Assembly: GCA_903882875.1 (NCBI GenBank) | Contig: CAIRYQ010000104.1 | Span: 1-44,934 of the forward strand | Direction: 5' to 3' | Source of the DNA: an uncultured Spartobacteria bacterium | Lineage (GTDB): Bacteria; Verrucomicrobiota; Verrucomicrobiia; Chthoniobacterales; Chthoniobacteraceae | DNA length: 44,934 bases | Shown: in pieces, positions 16,054 through 22,671 of the stretch | How the letters are laid out: each line of letters begins with the position of its first letter | How positions within the stretch are numbered: the stretch's first letter is position 1 | Notes under the pieces: generated by a model | What the model was told of the DNA's origin: nothing | The model's database searches: none | What the model saw: the letters and a program-made list of their open reading frames with translations, nothing else | Position numbers and translations under genes: made by a program

Positions 16054-17871
16054 CTACCCTGCGAACTGCATCTCGGCCAGCCGGCGGTAGGTGCCGCCTT
16101 CGCGCTGGATGAGTTCGTCGTGGGTGCCGGATTCGGTGACGCGGCCGGATTCGAGGACGCAGATGCGGTCGCACTGGCGCACGGTGGCGAGGCGGTGCGC
16201 GATGATGAATGCGGTGCGGCCCGCGAGGAGCGTCTCCAGCGCGTCCTGGATGAGCCTTTCACTCCCGCTGTCGAGCGAGCTGGTGGCCTCGTCGAGGAGG
16301 AGGATGTCGGGGTTGCGGATGAAGGCGCGGGCGATGGCGACGCGCTGGCGCTGGCCGCCGGAGAGCTTCACGCCACGGTCGCCGACGAGGGTCTCGTAGC
16401 CCTCGGGGAATTGGGCGATGAACTCGGCGCAGTTCGCGCGCTGCGCGGCGTCGCGGACTTCGGCGTCGGTCGCGCCGGGGCGTCCGTAGGCGATGTTCTC
16501 GCGGATGGTGCCGCCGAAGAGGAGCACCTCCTGCGGGACGATGGCCATGCGGGCGCGGAGCGCGGCGGTGTCGAGCGCGGTGGCGTCTGCGCCGCCGATG
16601 AGGATGCGGCCGGAGTCGGGTTCGTAAAAGCGGAGGAGCAGCGAGATGACGGTGCTTTTCCCAGCGCCGCTCGGGCCGACGAGCGCGATGCGTTCGCCGG
16701 GCTTTGCTTCGAGCGTGACTCCGCGCAGGACGGGAAGGTCGGGCCGCGAGGGGTAGCGGAAGTGGACGTCGTCGAAGGCGATTGCGGATTGCGGAAACCG
16801 GATACCGGAAAGGGACGGTTCGGCGACCAGTGTCTTTCCGGTATCCGGTTTCCGGTTTCCGGTATTCGCCTCGATCGGCTCCGCCAGCAGCTCGCGCACG
16901 CGCTGGCTTGCGCCGATACTCTTCTGCACCGCGCCGATCACTTCGGCGACGGACGACACGCCGCCGCCGACGAAGAGCGTGTAGAGCGTGAACTTTGTCA
17001 GCTCGCCGTGGGTGAGTTCGCCCGCCTGCATGAGCCGCGCGCCGTACCACATCACGAGGACGATCGCGCCGAAGATGCCGAGGATGATGAATGCGATGAG
17101 CGCCGCGCGGTTGCGTGCGCCGCGGAGGATCGTGGCGAGGAAGCCGTCCATCGCCGACGCGTAGCGCGCGCGCTCGAAGGCCTCGTTGCCAAACGCCTTC
17201 ACGCTCGCGATGCCCTGCAGCGTCTCCTCGACGACCGTCGCGGCCTCGGCCAGCCGATCCTGCGCTGCGCGGGAGATTTTCCGCACGCTGCGCCCGAAGA
17301 CGACCGCGAGCACGATGAAGACCGGGAACGAAAGCAGCATGAGCCCCGCGAGCCGCGGCGAGGTGAGGAAGATGGCGACGATGCCGCCGATGAGCAGCAT
17401 GCCCTGGCGGATCCCCTGCGCGATGGCGTTGCAGAAGAAGTCCTCCAGCAGCGTCATATCGCTCCCGAGGCGGCTCGCGAGTTCACCCACACGGTGCTCG
17501 CCGTAGAATTTCATCGGCAGCGCGACGAGCCGCCCGTAAAGCCGCTTGCGGAGCGCGACGACCGTGCGCTGCCCGACAGTCTGGAAGGTCGCGGAGTAGA
17601 AGAACGTGAGCGCCGCCTGCGCCGCGAGCGTGCCGAGCAGCACGAGCGCGACGGTGTTGATGTCCGGCTGCCACGCGGTGCCCGGCAGCGCCTTCACGCT
17701 CGGCACGGCGGCGTCAATGAGTTTGCCGATGAGCAGCGGGAACATCAGGCCGAAGCACATCGAGACCATCTGCGCGAAGACGGCGAGGCGGAATGACCAG
17801 CGCCATCCGCGCGCCCACGAGAGCATCTCGCGGATGTCGGCGAAGCGTCCGGCTTTGGTGGTTGAGGGCAT
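16054..17871 (-). CDS. ABC exporter, fused permease and ATPase (MsbA-like)
   Basis: 605 residues. An N-terminal six-helix ABC exporter membrane domain (from about residue 20: WSFRLAVFAQMVSMCFGLMF; VALVLLGTLAAQAALTFFYS; GMLLIGGIVAIFLTS) is followed by an ATPase domain. The ATPase domain has Walker A GPSGAGKST (near residue 400), the signature LSGGQRQRVAIARA, Walker B ILLLDEATSSLD and a switch His (FIIAHRLAT). It probably works as a homodimer exporting a lipid, peptide or drug. The linker between the domains (about residues 335-363, containing NTGNRKPDTGK) is encoded by a palindromic heptad repeat, an in-frame insertion at a tolerant site. ATG 17871 is preferred over the longer frame to 17919. 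Confidence 0.88.
   Translation of the reverse strand: MPSTTKAGRFADIREMLSWARGWRWSFRLAVFAQMVSMCFGLMFPLLIGKLIDAAVPSVKALPGTAWQPDINTVALVLLGTLAAQAALTFFYSATFQTVGQRTVVALRKRLYGRLVALPMKFYGEHRVGELASRLGSDMTLLEDFFCNAIAQGIRQGMLLIGGIVAIFLTSPRLAGLMLLSFPVFIVLAVVFGRSVRKISRAAQDRLAEAATVVEETLQGIASVKAFGNEAFERARYASAMDGFLATILRGARNRAALIAFIILGIFGAIVLVMWYGARLMQAGELTHGELTKFTLYTLFVGGGVSSVAEVIGAVQKSIGASQRVRELLAEPIEANTGNRKPDTGKTLVAEPSLSGIRFPQSAIAFDDVHFRYPSRPDLPVLRGVTLEAKPGERIALVGPSGAGKSTVISLLLRFYEPDSGRILIGGADATALDTAALRARMAIVPQEVLLFGGTIRENIAYGRPGATDAEVRDAAQRANCAEFIAQFPEGYETLVGDRGVKLSGGQRQRVAIARAFIRNPDILLLDEATSSLDSGSERLIQDALETLLAGRTAFIIAHRLATVRQCDRICVLESGRVTESGTHDELIQREGGTYRRLAEMQFAG
16784..16870. repeat. Palindromic heptad repeat inside the ABC exporter gene
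   Basis: Arms GGAAACCGGATACCGGAAAG (16793-16812) and CTTTCCGGTATCCGGTTTCC (16834-16853) are perfect 20-bp inverted repeats with a 21-nt spacer. Each is built of 7-nt units (GGAAACC, GGATACC; GGTATCC, GGTTTCC, GGTTTCC, GGTATTC). The frame of the exporter is preserved. Confidence 0.9.
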
Positions 17872-18444
17872 GGTCTGTCGGCAGGAAAGGACGCGCAGGG
17901 TCGGCGTCCGCGCGGTCATTTTGCAAGCAGCAACGCGACGCCCCGCTCACCGGCACCAAACTCGGCAGTCGCCTGATTTGCCGTTTGGTGTCGGAGAGTG
18001 AGGGGCGGCCTGGAATGGCGCTCACTGATCGGGAATCGTGCAATAGGTCCTTCTCTGGCCACCGGTGCGAAGGCGATTCTTGCGTGGGAGCGTACGCGTT
18101 TGGTGGCCCGGTTTGTCACACTCAGCGCGCTGAATCTGTTTTTCCAAGGACCGTCGCTGCCAAGGCCAGGCAACCGCGGAAAGTAGGCGCCCTCCACGCC
18201 GAAAAGAGGTGTTCCGGAAGAATTTCCTTAAGCTCGGCATGACCGGCGTCGTTCCGGCACTCCGAAGCATGGTTCTCCCCTATTTCCTGAATCTCAACCA
18301 AACCGGCTTACAGGACTTTCCAAAGAAAGCAGAGCAATAACACGCTGGGGAAATGCTGACGAGATCACTTTGCAGAGCATCTGAAAAACCTCCGGACGCA
18401 CCCGGAAAATACCCTGCCATCAGCGTTTCCCTTTGAATTGTGGC
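17872..18444. other. Intergenic region, nothing recognised
   Basis: About 570 nt between the ABC exporter start and the stop of the first porin. Short frames occur on both strands, but none has a recognisable protein pattern or leader. I found no clear terminator for the porin here. Confidence 0.5.
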
Positions 18445-19998
18445 CTAGAAGTGTAAGACCACGTCAACCTGAGCGCTGAACTGGTTTTTGCGCAGGCCGT
18501 TGTCGAACGCGGGGACGCTATACGCGTGGTCGTACCGGATTTCGGGGCGGATGGTCACGATCTTGTTCGGCCACCAAGTGAACCCGAGGGAATGTTCCGA
18601 GTAGATGTTCTTGTAGCCGGTGCGGTTTCCGCTGCAATCGTCAAAGACCTCGTTTCGGAGCGTGAAGAAGGAGCCGGGGCCCGTCCGGTACATGGTGTAG
18701 TTCAGGACTGACCATTCGTGGACTTGTCCGCCCGTCACCGGGAAGGCTCCATTCTGGTATGGCACATTGTATGTCGGGCCCGTGGTCGCGCCAATCTGGT
18801 ACATGTACCAAGTTTCGGTGGAGGTCCACCACTTCTCATTGAAGGTGTGGGTCCAGGTGGCGACGAATTGCTGGATATTGTTATAGCCAAAGTGGGCATT
18901 GTTAAATGAATTGGCCCCGCCGTAGATGGAATCCTTGTTGTTGTTGGAGATCCATTGCATCATCACCGTTCCCGTGAACTGCCGGCCCACGTCCGACTGC
19001 CAGGGGGCGACATCGTTTCCTCCAGAAAGCCCGAGTTGCACAATCCAGTTCTTGTTGAGCTTGGTTGTCGTGAAAATGCCCCACATCGTGTACGGATCAA
19101 ATGCGTACATGAGCGAATGGCTGGACATCAGGTTGTTCGGGGCGAGCTGTGCCTCGATGTCCGCAAGGGAAATCAGGCGACCGATACGGACGTTGGTTCC
19201 CTCGCCAATCCACGGGATGTACCAGTCGAAGTACATCATCGGGAAATCCCAGCCGTAGTACTTGTTGCTCTTGATCAACTGGTCGCTAATGAAACCGCGG
19301 GAGATCATGTAACGATAGTCCAGACCATAGACGGCGGAAAGGCGGAAGCCCCAGTCCATGTGATCGGTCTGGAACTCATCCGGCACTCGCTCCAGATACA
19401 TCACGAACTGGTTTTGCTCAATTCGGTTGGAGCGGGAGTCGTAGGCCTCCGGGAAGTTGTTGCTCTGTCCGCGGGAGGTGTTGTGCGAGGTGCTCGCGTT
19501 GCCAGAAATATCCTCCCAACCGTAGAACTGAATCCGGCTGTTCTTGATGGCCTCCCCGTGCGGACCGTCATAAAGCGCCTGCATGAGCGGTCCCGGCGCG
19601 GTAATGCCTGCATCGCCAATGATGGGACTGCCGCCAAGCTGCCATTCCGCAGTCGGATACGGAGGCCCGTCATACGGTGCTGGAAACCCGCGACGGCCGG
19701 GCGTGGCCACCACAGCCTTTGCGCCGGCAGCAGGCGGTTCCGGCGCGACATAGCAGGGGGCACCCATTTGCTCGCGGAAGTCCACATCCAGACGTTCCCA
19801 AAAGGACATGTGCAACTTCTTTGCAGCCGATTCACTGGCCGCCGCCGCCTCCGCTTCCTTGGCCCTGGCAGCCGCGTTTGCGGCTTCCCTGGCCTTCTTC
19901 TTGGCTTCAGCCGTTTCGGCGAATGCGGTCGTGGCGATCCCGGCGAATGCGGCAACGAGGAGTGTGAGTGTGACGTGTTTGGATCCGTGCTTCATCAT
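18445..19998 (-). CDS. Outer-membrane beta-barrel porin, OmpL-like (paralog 1)
   Basis: 517 residues. A signal peptide (KHVTLTLLVAAFAGIATTAFA) is followed by an Ala/Lys/Glu-rich periplasmic helix and the cluster motif SFWERLDVDFREQMG. A barrel of about 400 residues with alternating aromatic strands follows (IQFYGWEDISGNAS, WGFRLSAVYGLDYRYM, FPMMYFDWYIPW, VRIGRLIS, IVTIRPEIRYDHAYS), ending ...VVLHF. The terminal Phe is typical for BamA-dependent barrels. It belongs to the putative beta-barrel porin-2 (OmpL-like) family and is one of three paralogs here. Transcription is likely from the sigma-54 promoter at 20092-20108 through a C/A-rich leader of about 85 nt. The solute is unknown. Confidence 0.85.
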   Translation of the reverse strand: MMKHGSKHVTLTLLVAAFAGIATTAFAETAEAKKKAREAANAAARAKEAEAAAASESAAKKLHMSFWERLDVDFREQMGAPCYVAPEPPAAGAKAVVATPGRRGFPAPYDGPPYPTAEWQLGGSPIIGDAGITAPGPLMQALYDGPHGEAIKNSRIQFYGWEDISGNASTSHNTSRGQSNNFPEAYDSRSNRIEQNQFVMYLERVPDEFQTDHMDWGFRLSAVYGLDYRYMISRGFISDQLIKSNKYYGWDFPMMYFDWYIPWIGEGTNVRIGRLISLADIEAQLAPNNLMSSHSLMYAFDPYTMWGIFTTTKLNKNWIVQLGLSGGNDVAPWQSDVGRQFTGTVMMQWISNNNKDSIYGGANSFNNAHFGYNNIQQFVATWTHTFNEKWWTSTETWYMYQIGATTGPTYNVPYQNGAFPVTGGQVHEWSVLNYTMYRTGPGSFFTLRNEVFDDCSGNRTGYKNIYSEHSLGFTWWPNKIVTIRPEIRYDHAYSVPAFDNGLRKNQFSAQVDVVLHF

Positions 19999-20091
19999 CT
20001 ACTTTGGTGCAGAAAACTCTGCGTTTGGTTGGGTGGCAGTGTGGTTGGGTTCCGAGCATGGAATGGAGTTCCGTGCAGGATGCGCGCCCTC

Positions 20092-20108
20092 TAGCAAAGG
20101 ATATGCCA
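20092..20108 (-). promoter_or_regulatory. Sigma-54 promoter for porin paralog 1
   Basis: TGGCATATCCTTTGCTA on the minus strand. The -24 GG and -12 GC are 12 nt apart, as required for RpoN. An upstream element at 20176-20208 is shared with the promoter at 24928. Confidence 0.75.
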
Positions 20109-20175
20109 CCTAGGGCAAAGGCTCGGTTCCCTCTGAAAATGAGTGCCCGCGGACGAATCTCCGGTCCGTACCGCT

Positions 20176-20208
20176 GGCGATAGGCAAACAGGCTGCTCGA
20201 AATCGCGC
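20176..20208. promoter_or_regulatory. Candidate sigma-54 activator site upstream of porin 1
   Basis: GGCGA, 5 nt, AAACAGGCT, 5 nt, AAATCGCGC. The same blocks with the same spacing occur at 25015-25047. In both cases the centre is 85-87 nt upstream of the -24 element, the usual place for an enhancer-binding protein. Confidence 0.5.
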
Positions 20209-20339
20209 AGGCGGATGACATTTGGATGATAGAATGAAATGGGAAAGTGCCACCAAAGCGTTTTCGGAAAAAGTGCGGCCACTTTCAAAGTTCCAAGGTC
20301 TGAGTTCCCGTGCTTATCCGGTTGCCTGACAAAAAGACA

Positions 20340-20410
20340 AATTAGGAAGGCAGGAAGGTAGGAAAGGAGAATTTCCGTCCTTCTTTTCCTGCCTTCCTGC
20401 CTTCCTAATT
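20340..20410. repeat. Inverted repeat built of 8-nt units
   Basis: Arms at 20340-20365 and 20385-20410 match at 25 of 26 positions. Each consists of AGGAAGGC/AGGAAGGT/AGGAAAGG-type 8-mers, with a 19-nt spacer. Confidence 0.85.
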
Positions 20411-20450
20411 CGATTCTTCCTCCGATTGGCAACAAACCGGATTAGCATGT

Positions 20451-20564
20451 GAGTTCCGAGTCCAAGTTCCGCCCGCCGCAGGCACGGTAGCTTGGGACTG
20501 CGTTGTGATGCCGTGGTGCCGTTGCGCGGGGCCGAACTCAGAACTCAGAACTTGGAACTCAGAA
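20451..20564. repeat. Heptad repeat with imperfect inverted arm
   Basis: The right arm 20534-20564 reads GAACTCA, GAACTCA, GAACTTG, GAACTCA, GAA. The left arm 20451-20469 (GAGTTCCGAGTCCAAGTTC) is its imperfect inverse complement. Confidence 0.75.
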
Positions 20565-20647
20565 AAAAAACCGCACTTTGAACGGCTGTGTGACCCATGC
20601 AGAATGCAACTCCAGAAATGCCGAAATCGTGCAAAGTGCGGCATCTC

Positions 20648-20730
20648 AAAAAACGCCGGAGCATTCCTCCCTCACGTCCGAATCCCGCGCAAGACCCACG
20701 CAAGAGGCCCCGATGCCACCGGCGTTTTTT
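20648..20730 (-). terminator. Terminator-like inverted repeat with large apical region
   Basis: AAAAAACGCCGG (20648-20659) and CCGGCGTTTTTT (20719-20730) are perfect 12-bp inverse complements separated by 59 nt. On the minus strand the second arm ends in a T-run. It begins at the stop codon of the aspartic protease gene, so it probably ends that transcript. The 59-nt loop is unusually large. Confidence 0.5.
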
Positions 20731-21568
20731 ATTTCTGCGAGAGCAGAAGCCGCATCCTTGCGGCGTCGAAAGTCACAGTGAATCGCGAAAGCAGGCCGTT
20801 GCCCAGCAGTCCCGCTTCGCCATCGAAGATTGGGGTCTCGTGCAGGCCGGTCGGTACGGCGGCGAGGTGCAGGCTGCCAAGCTGCACCGCAGTGAGCACG
20901 CTGTGGTGCGAGCCCGCAACGGCGGCAATGGATGTGCCAGCCTTGGTTTTCCTGCCGTGCGCGACCTTCAGCCATTCGAGGGAGGAGTCGCAACCGGTAT
21001 CCACGCGCACCCAGCCGGGCGGCTGGGCATTCACGGAAAGCCGCACGCAGTAGGCATCACCGCGCAGGGACAAAGGCAGCACCTCACAGGCACCGGAAGG
21101 CACTTCGCCACGGGAGAGGAGCCGGATTTTCTCCGCGCGGAAATCCACCTGCACGATGTGCCTGCGGAAAAAGTCTGCGCCGAGCAACCCGTCAATCCGA
21201 CGCCCGCATCCCGCGCTCACTGCGCTGAGGTCCACGGCTAGGCGCGGGGGCGGGAGTGCAACGCCGGGCAGATTCAATTCGATTCCTGCGACCTGGTAGG
21301 CCGTGCTGCTGCCGCCGATGCCGAGCACGGTCTGCGGCGTGTCCAGCTTCTGGCCAAGCGCCCGCGCGGCACGCAAATCAATCACGCCCACGCCGGCACC
21401 GGAATCGAGCAGGAAGCGCAGCGGCTTGGCGTGGCCGGTGGCGGAGACGTTCAGCCAGATAAGCCCGTCGCGGTGCTCAAAGGGAATCTCGGTCGCCGCA
21501 TTTGCCCGGCTCAAAAGCGGCAAAATGAAGCAGGCGAAGAGTGAAAATATCAGGCGGTATTGATGCAC
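20729..21568 (-). CDS. Periplasmic retropepsin/pepsin-like aspartic protease
   Basis: 279 residues from GTG 21568. A signal peptide (YRLIFSLFACFILPLLSRANA) precedes two aspartic-protease-type half domains. The first active-site motif is LLDSGAG (D55) and the second is RVDTGCDSS (D190). Flap-like and glycine-rich segments (LGIGGSST; RRIDGLLGADFFRRH) are conserved in form. Two D-T/S-G motifs in one chain suggest a pseudo-symmetric pepsin-like enzyme rather than a retropepsin homodimer. GTG 21568 was chosen because it directly precedes the signal peptide. The sigma-54 promoter at 21580-21596 would start transcription only about 2 nt before it, so the message is probably leaderless. Confidence 0.75.
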   Translation of the reverse strand: MHQYRLIFSLFACFILPLLSRANAATEIPFEHRDGLIWLNVSATGHAKPLRFLLDSGAGVGVIDLRAARALGQKLDTPQTVLGIGGSSTAYQVAGIELNLPGVALPPPRLAVDLSAVSAGCGRRIDGLLGADFFRRHIVQVDFRAEKIRLLSRGEVPSGACEVLPLSLRGDAYCVRLSVNAQPPGWVRVDTGCDSSLEWLKVAHGRKTKAGTSIAAVAGSHHSVLTAVQLGSLHLAAVPTGLHETPIFDGEAGLLGNGLLSRFTVTFDAARMRLLLSQK

Positions 21569-21579
21569 GCCGCGCCTGT

Positions 21580-21596
21580 TAGCAACCGACGTGCCA
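21580..21596 (-). promoter_or_regulatory. Sigma-54 promoter for the aspartic protease gene
   Basis: TGGCACGTCGGTTGCTA matches the RpoN consensus at every fixed position. It lies only 12 nt upstream of the GTG start. Confidence 0.8.
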
Positions 21597-21708
21597 CGCC
21601 CATCGGATTCAGATTTGAACCTGATAAGCGGAACCGGCGAAATCCCGGTCCGCAAGGCAATGCACAAAACGAATCAGGCAAGCCCCCATTTATTGCTCAT
21701 TGCGTAAA

Positions 21709-21760
21709 AAAAACAACATCCCGCAGCCTCGCATTGTGAAGCCGCAGGATGTTGTTGGTT
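21709..21760 (-). terminator. Rho-independent terminator of the small secreted protein gene
   Basis: The inverted repeat AACAACATCC/GGATGTTGTT has an inner GC-rich pairing and is followed on the minus strand by a run of eight T. It lies about 90 nt downstream of the stop at 21851. Confidence 0.8.
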
Positions 21761-21850
21761 TCGAGGGGATTGGGGGAACGATGCGCCGGTTTTACCCCAC
21801 GGCGCGTCTTTCGTGACGCTTCGCGGGATGGGAACAGGCGGTCGGTCAAT

Positions 21851-22093
21851 TCAGCGCCAGCGATGCGAGGAACTGACGGGAGTCGGCGTAGGGGCTGCCT
21901 TGCCGGTCGGGGTCTGCGTGCCAAGGCCTTTGCCATGGGAGAAAACTCCGATGGTGGGGCTCTTGGCGGTTTTGCCCTTGGCGGGCTCGGTCAGTGCGGC
22001 ATTGCGCGGCTGGACCGTGAATGGGAAGGCCATTGCCGAAGCCGTGAATGCCGTGGCGATGCCGATCAGACTGAGTTTGGTGATGATTTTCAT
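21851..22093 (-). CDS. Small secreted Pro/Thr-rich protein
   Basis: 80 residues with a clear signal peptide (KIITKLSLIGIATAFTASAMA). The mature part is about 58 residues, rich in Pro, Thr, Lys and Gly (AALTEPAKGKTAKSPTIG, GTQTPTGKAAPTPTPVSSS). I recognise no family. The gene is credible because it has its own sigma-54 promoter (22184-22200), a leader of about 80 nt and a strong terminator (21709-21760). It lies between the aspartic protease and the porins under the same kind of promoter, so it may be a cell-envelope component of the same regulon. Confidence 0.7.
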   Translation of the reverse strand: MKIITKLSLIGIATAFTASAMAFPFTVQPRNAALTEPAKGKTAKSPTIGVFSHGKGLGTQTPTGKAAPTPTPVSSSHRWR

Positions 22094-22183
22094 AGGTCAC
22101 TTTGTTTTGGGTTTTACATAATGGATGCGATGGATTCCCGCCCGAATGGTGATGGGGTTGGGGGGTTCCAAACACCTCCAAAT

Positions 22184-22200
22184 TAGCAAACCCTGCGCCA
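22184..22200 (-). promoter_or_regulatory. Sigma-54 promoter for the small secreted protein gene
   Basis: TGGCGCAGGGTTTGCTA on the minus strand. A sigma-70-like pair, TTGACA with TAATTT at 16 nt, overlaps it, so either sigma factor is possible. Confidence 0.65.
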
Positions 22201-22558
22201 CTGTCAAGTAGGCGGGGCGAAGGTAGTGGCTCAGTTTGGAAATTTCCGGTGCTCCGCATCCACGAAAAACACACAGTCTCGCGCGCGTACGCGTAGGCGC
22301 ACGCGCGCACGCGCTCCTGTTTTTGGGTCCGTGTCTGGGCGGGAAAGGAAAAGACAGCGGCACCGGTGCCGCACGCGCGCCGGCCGCCCCACTCAGGACC
22401 GCCGGTGGTTTTCAAACTGAGCCGTTACCGGGGACGAAACCACACGCAAGTCTTCAATTTTTTCGAGGTGAAAATGTGGCCACCGCACCATGCGCGGCAC
22501 GTAAGAACGGAAGAAACGCTGGCGTCAGCTCACTTGCATTTCGCCGGGCCAGACGCTC
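22201..22558. other. Intergenic region, no gene recognised
   Basis: About 360 nt between the sigma-54 promoter and the terminator of porin 2. It contains an alternating CG-rich stretch (about 22280-22315, GCGCGCGTACGCG type) and no credible frame. Confidence 0.5.
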
Positions 22559-22607
22559 AAAAAAGAAAATCCCGCCTGACAGGCGTGAGCCCATCAGGCG
22601 GGAGAAT
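22559..22607 (-). terminator. Terminator of porin paralog 2
   Basis: Stem TCCCGCCTGA (22570-22579) with TCAGGCGGGA (22594-22603), followed on the minus strand by TTTTCTTTTTT. The 41-nt core 22567-22607 is identical to 25140-25180. Confidence 0.88.
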
Positions 22608-22671
22608 CTTCCAACTTGGTTTGTTCCCGGAGGAACACTCACCAAGCCGGACGCAATTCCATCACTTTTGG

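Larger units (their letters stand above)
20109..20728. other. Intergenic region with putative enhancer site and repeats
   Basis: About 620 nt with no supported gene. It holds the candidate activator site at 20176-20208, an 8-nt-period inverted repeat at 20340-20410, a 7-nt-period repeat at 20451-20564 and a long terminator-like inverted repeat at 20648-20730. Confidence 0.6.

Noticed and set aside
16018-17796. Plus-strand frame of 592 codons opposite the ABC exporter
   Set aside because: The minus strand carries intact Walker A, signature and Walker B motifs; the plus frame is a shadow.
17916-18270. Short frames on both strands between the ABC exporter and porin 1
   Set aside because: No leader, family pattern or consistent codon use; several overlap each other.
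21606-21624. tRNA T-arm-like sequence on the minus strand (GGTTCAAATC)
   Set aside because: The stem pairs around an 8-nt loop and no acceptor, D or anticodon arms can be placed.
21604-21653. TPP riboswitch (plus strand contains TTTGAACCTGAT followed by CCGGCGAAATCCC)
   Set aside because: The 5' half with CTGAGA and GGGGTGC is missing, and no thiamin gene follows on that strand. The paired segments may simply be upstream of the sigma-54 promoter on the other strand.
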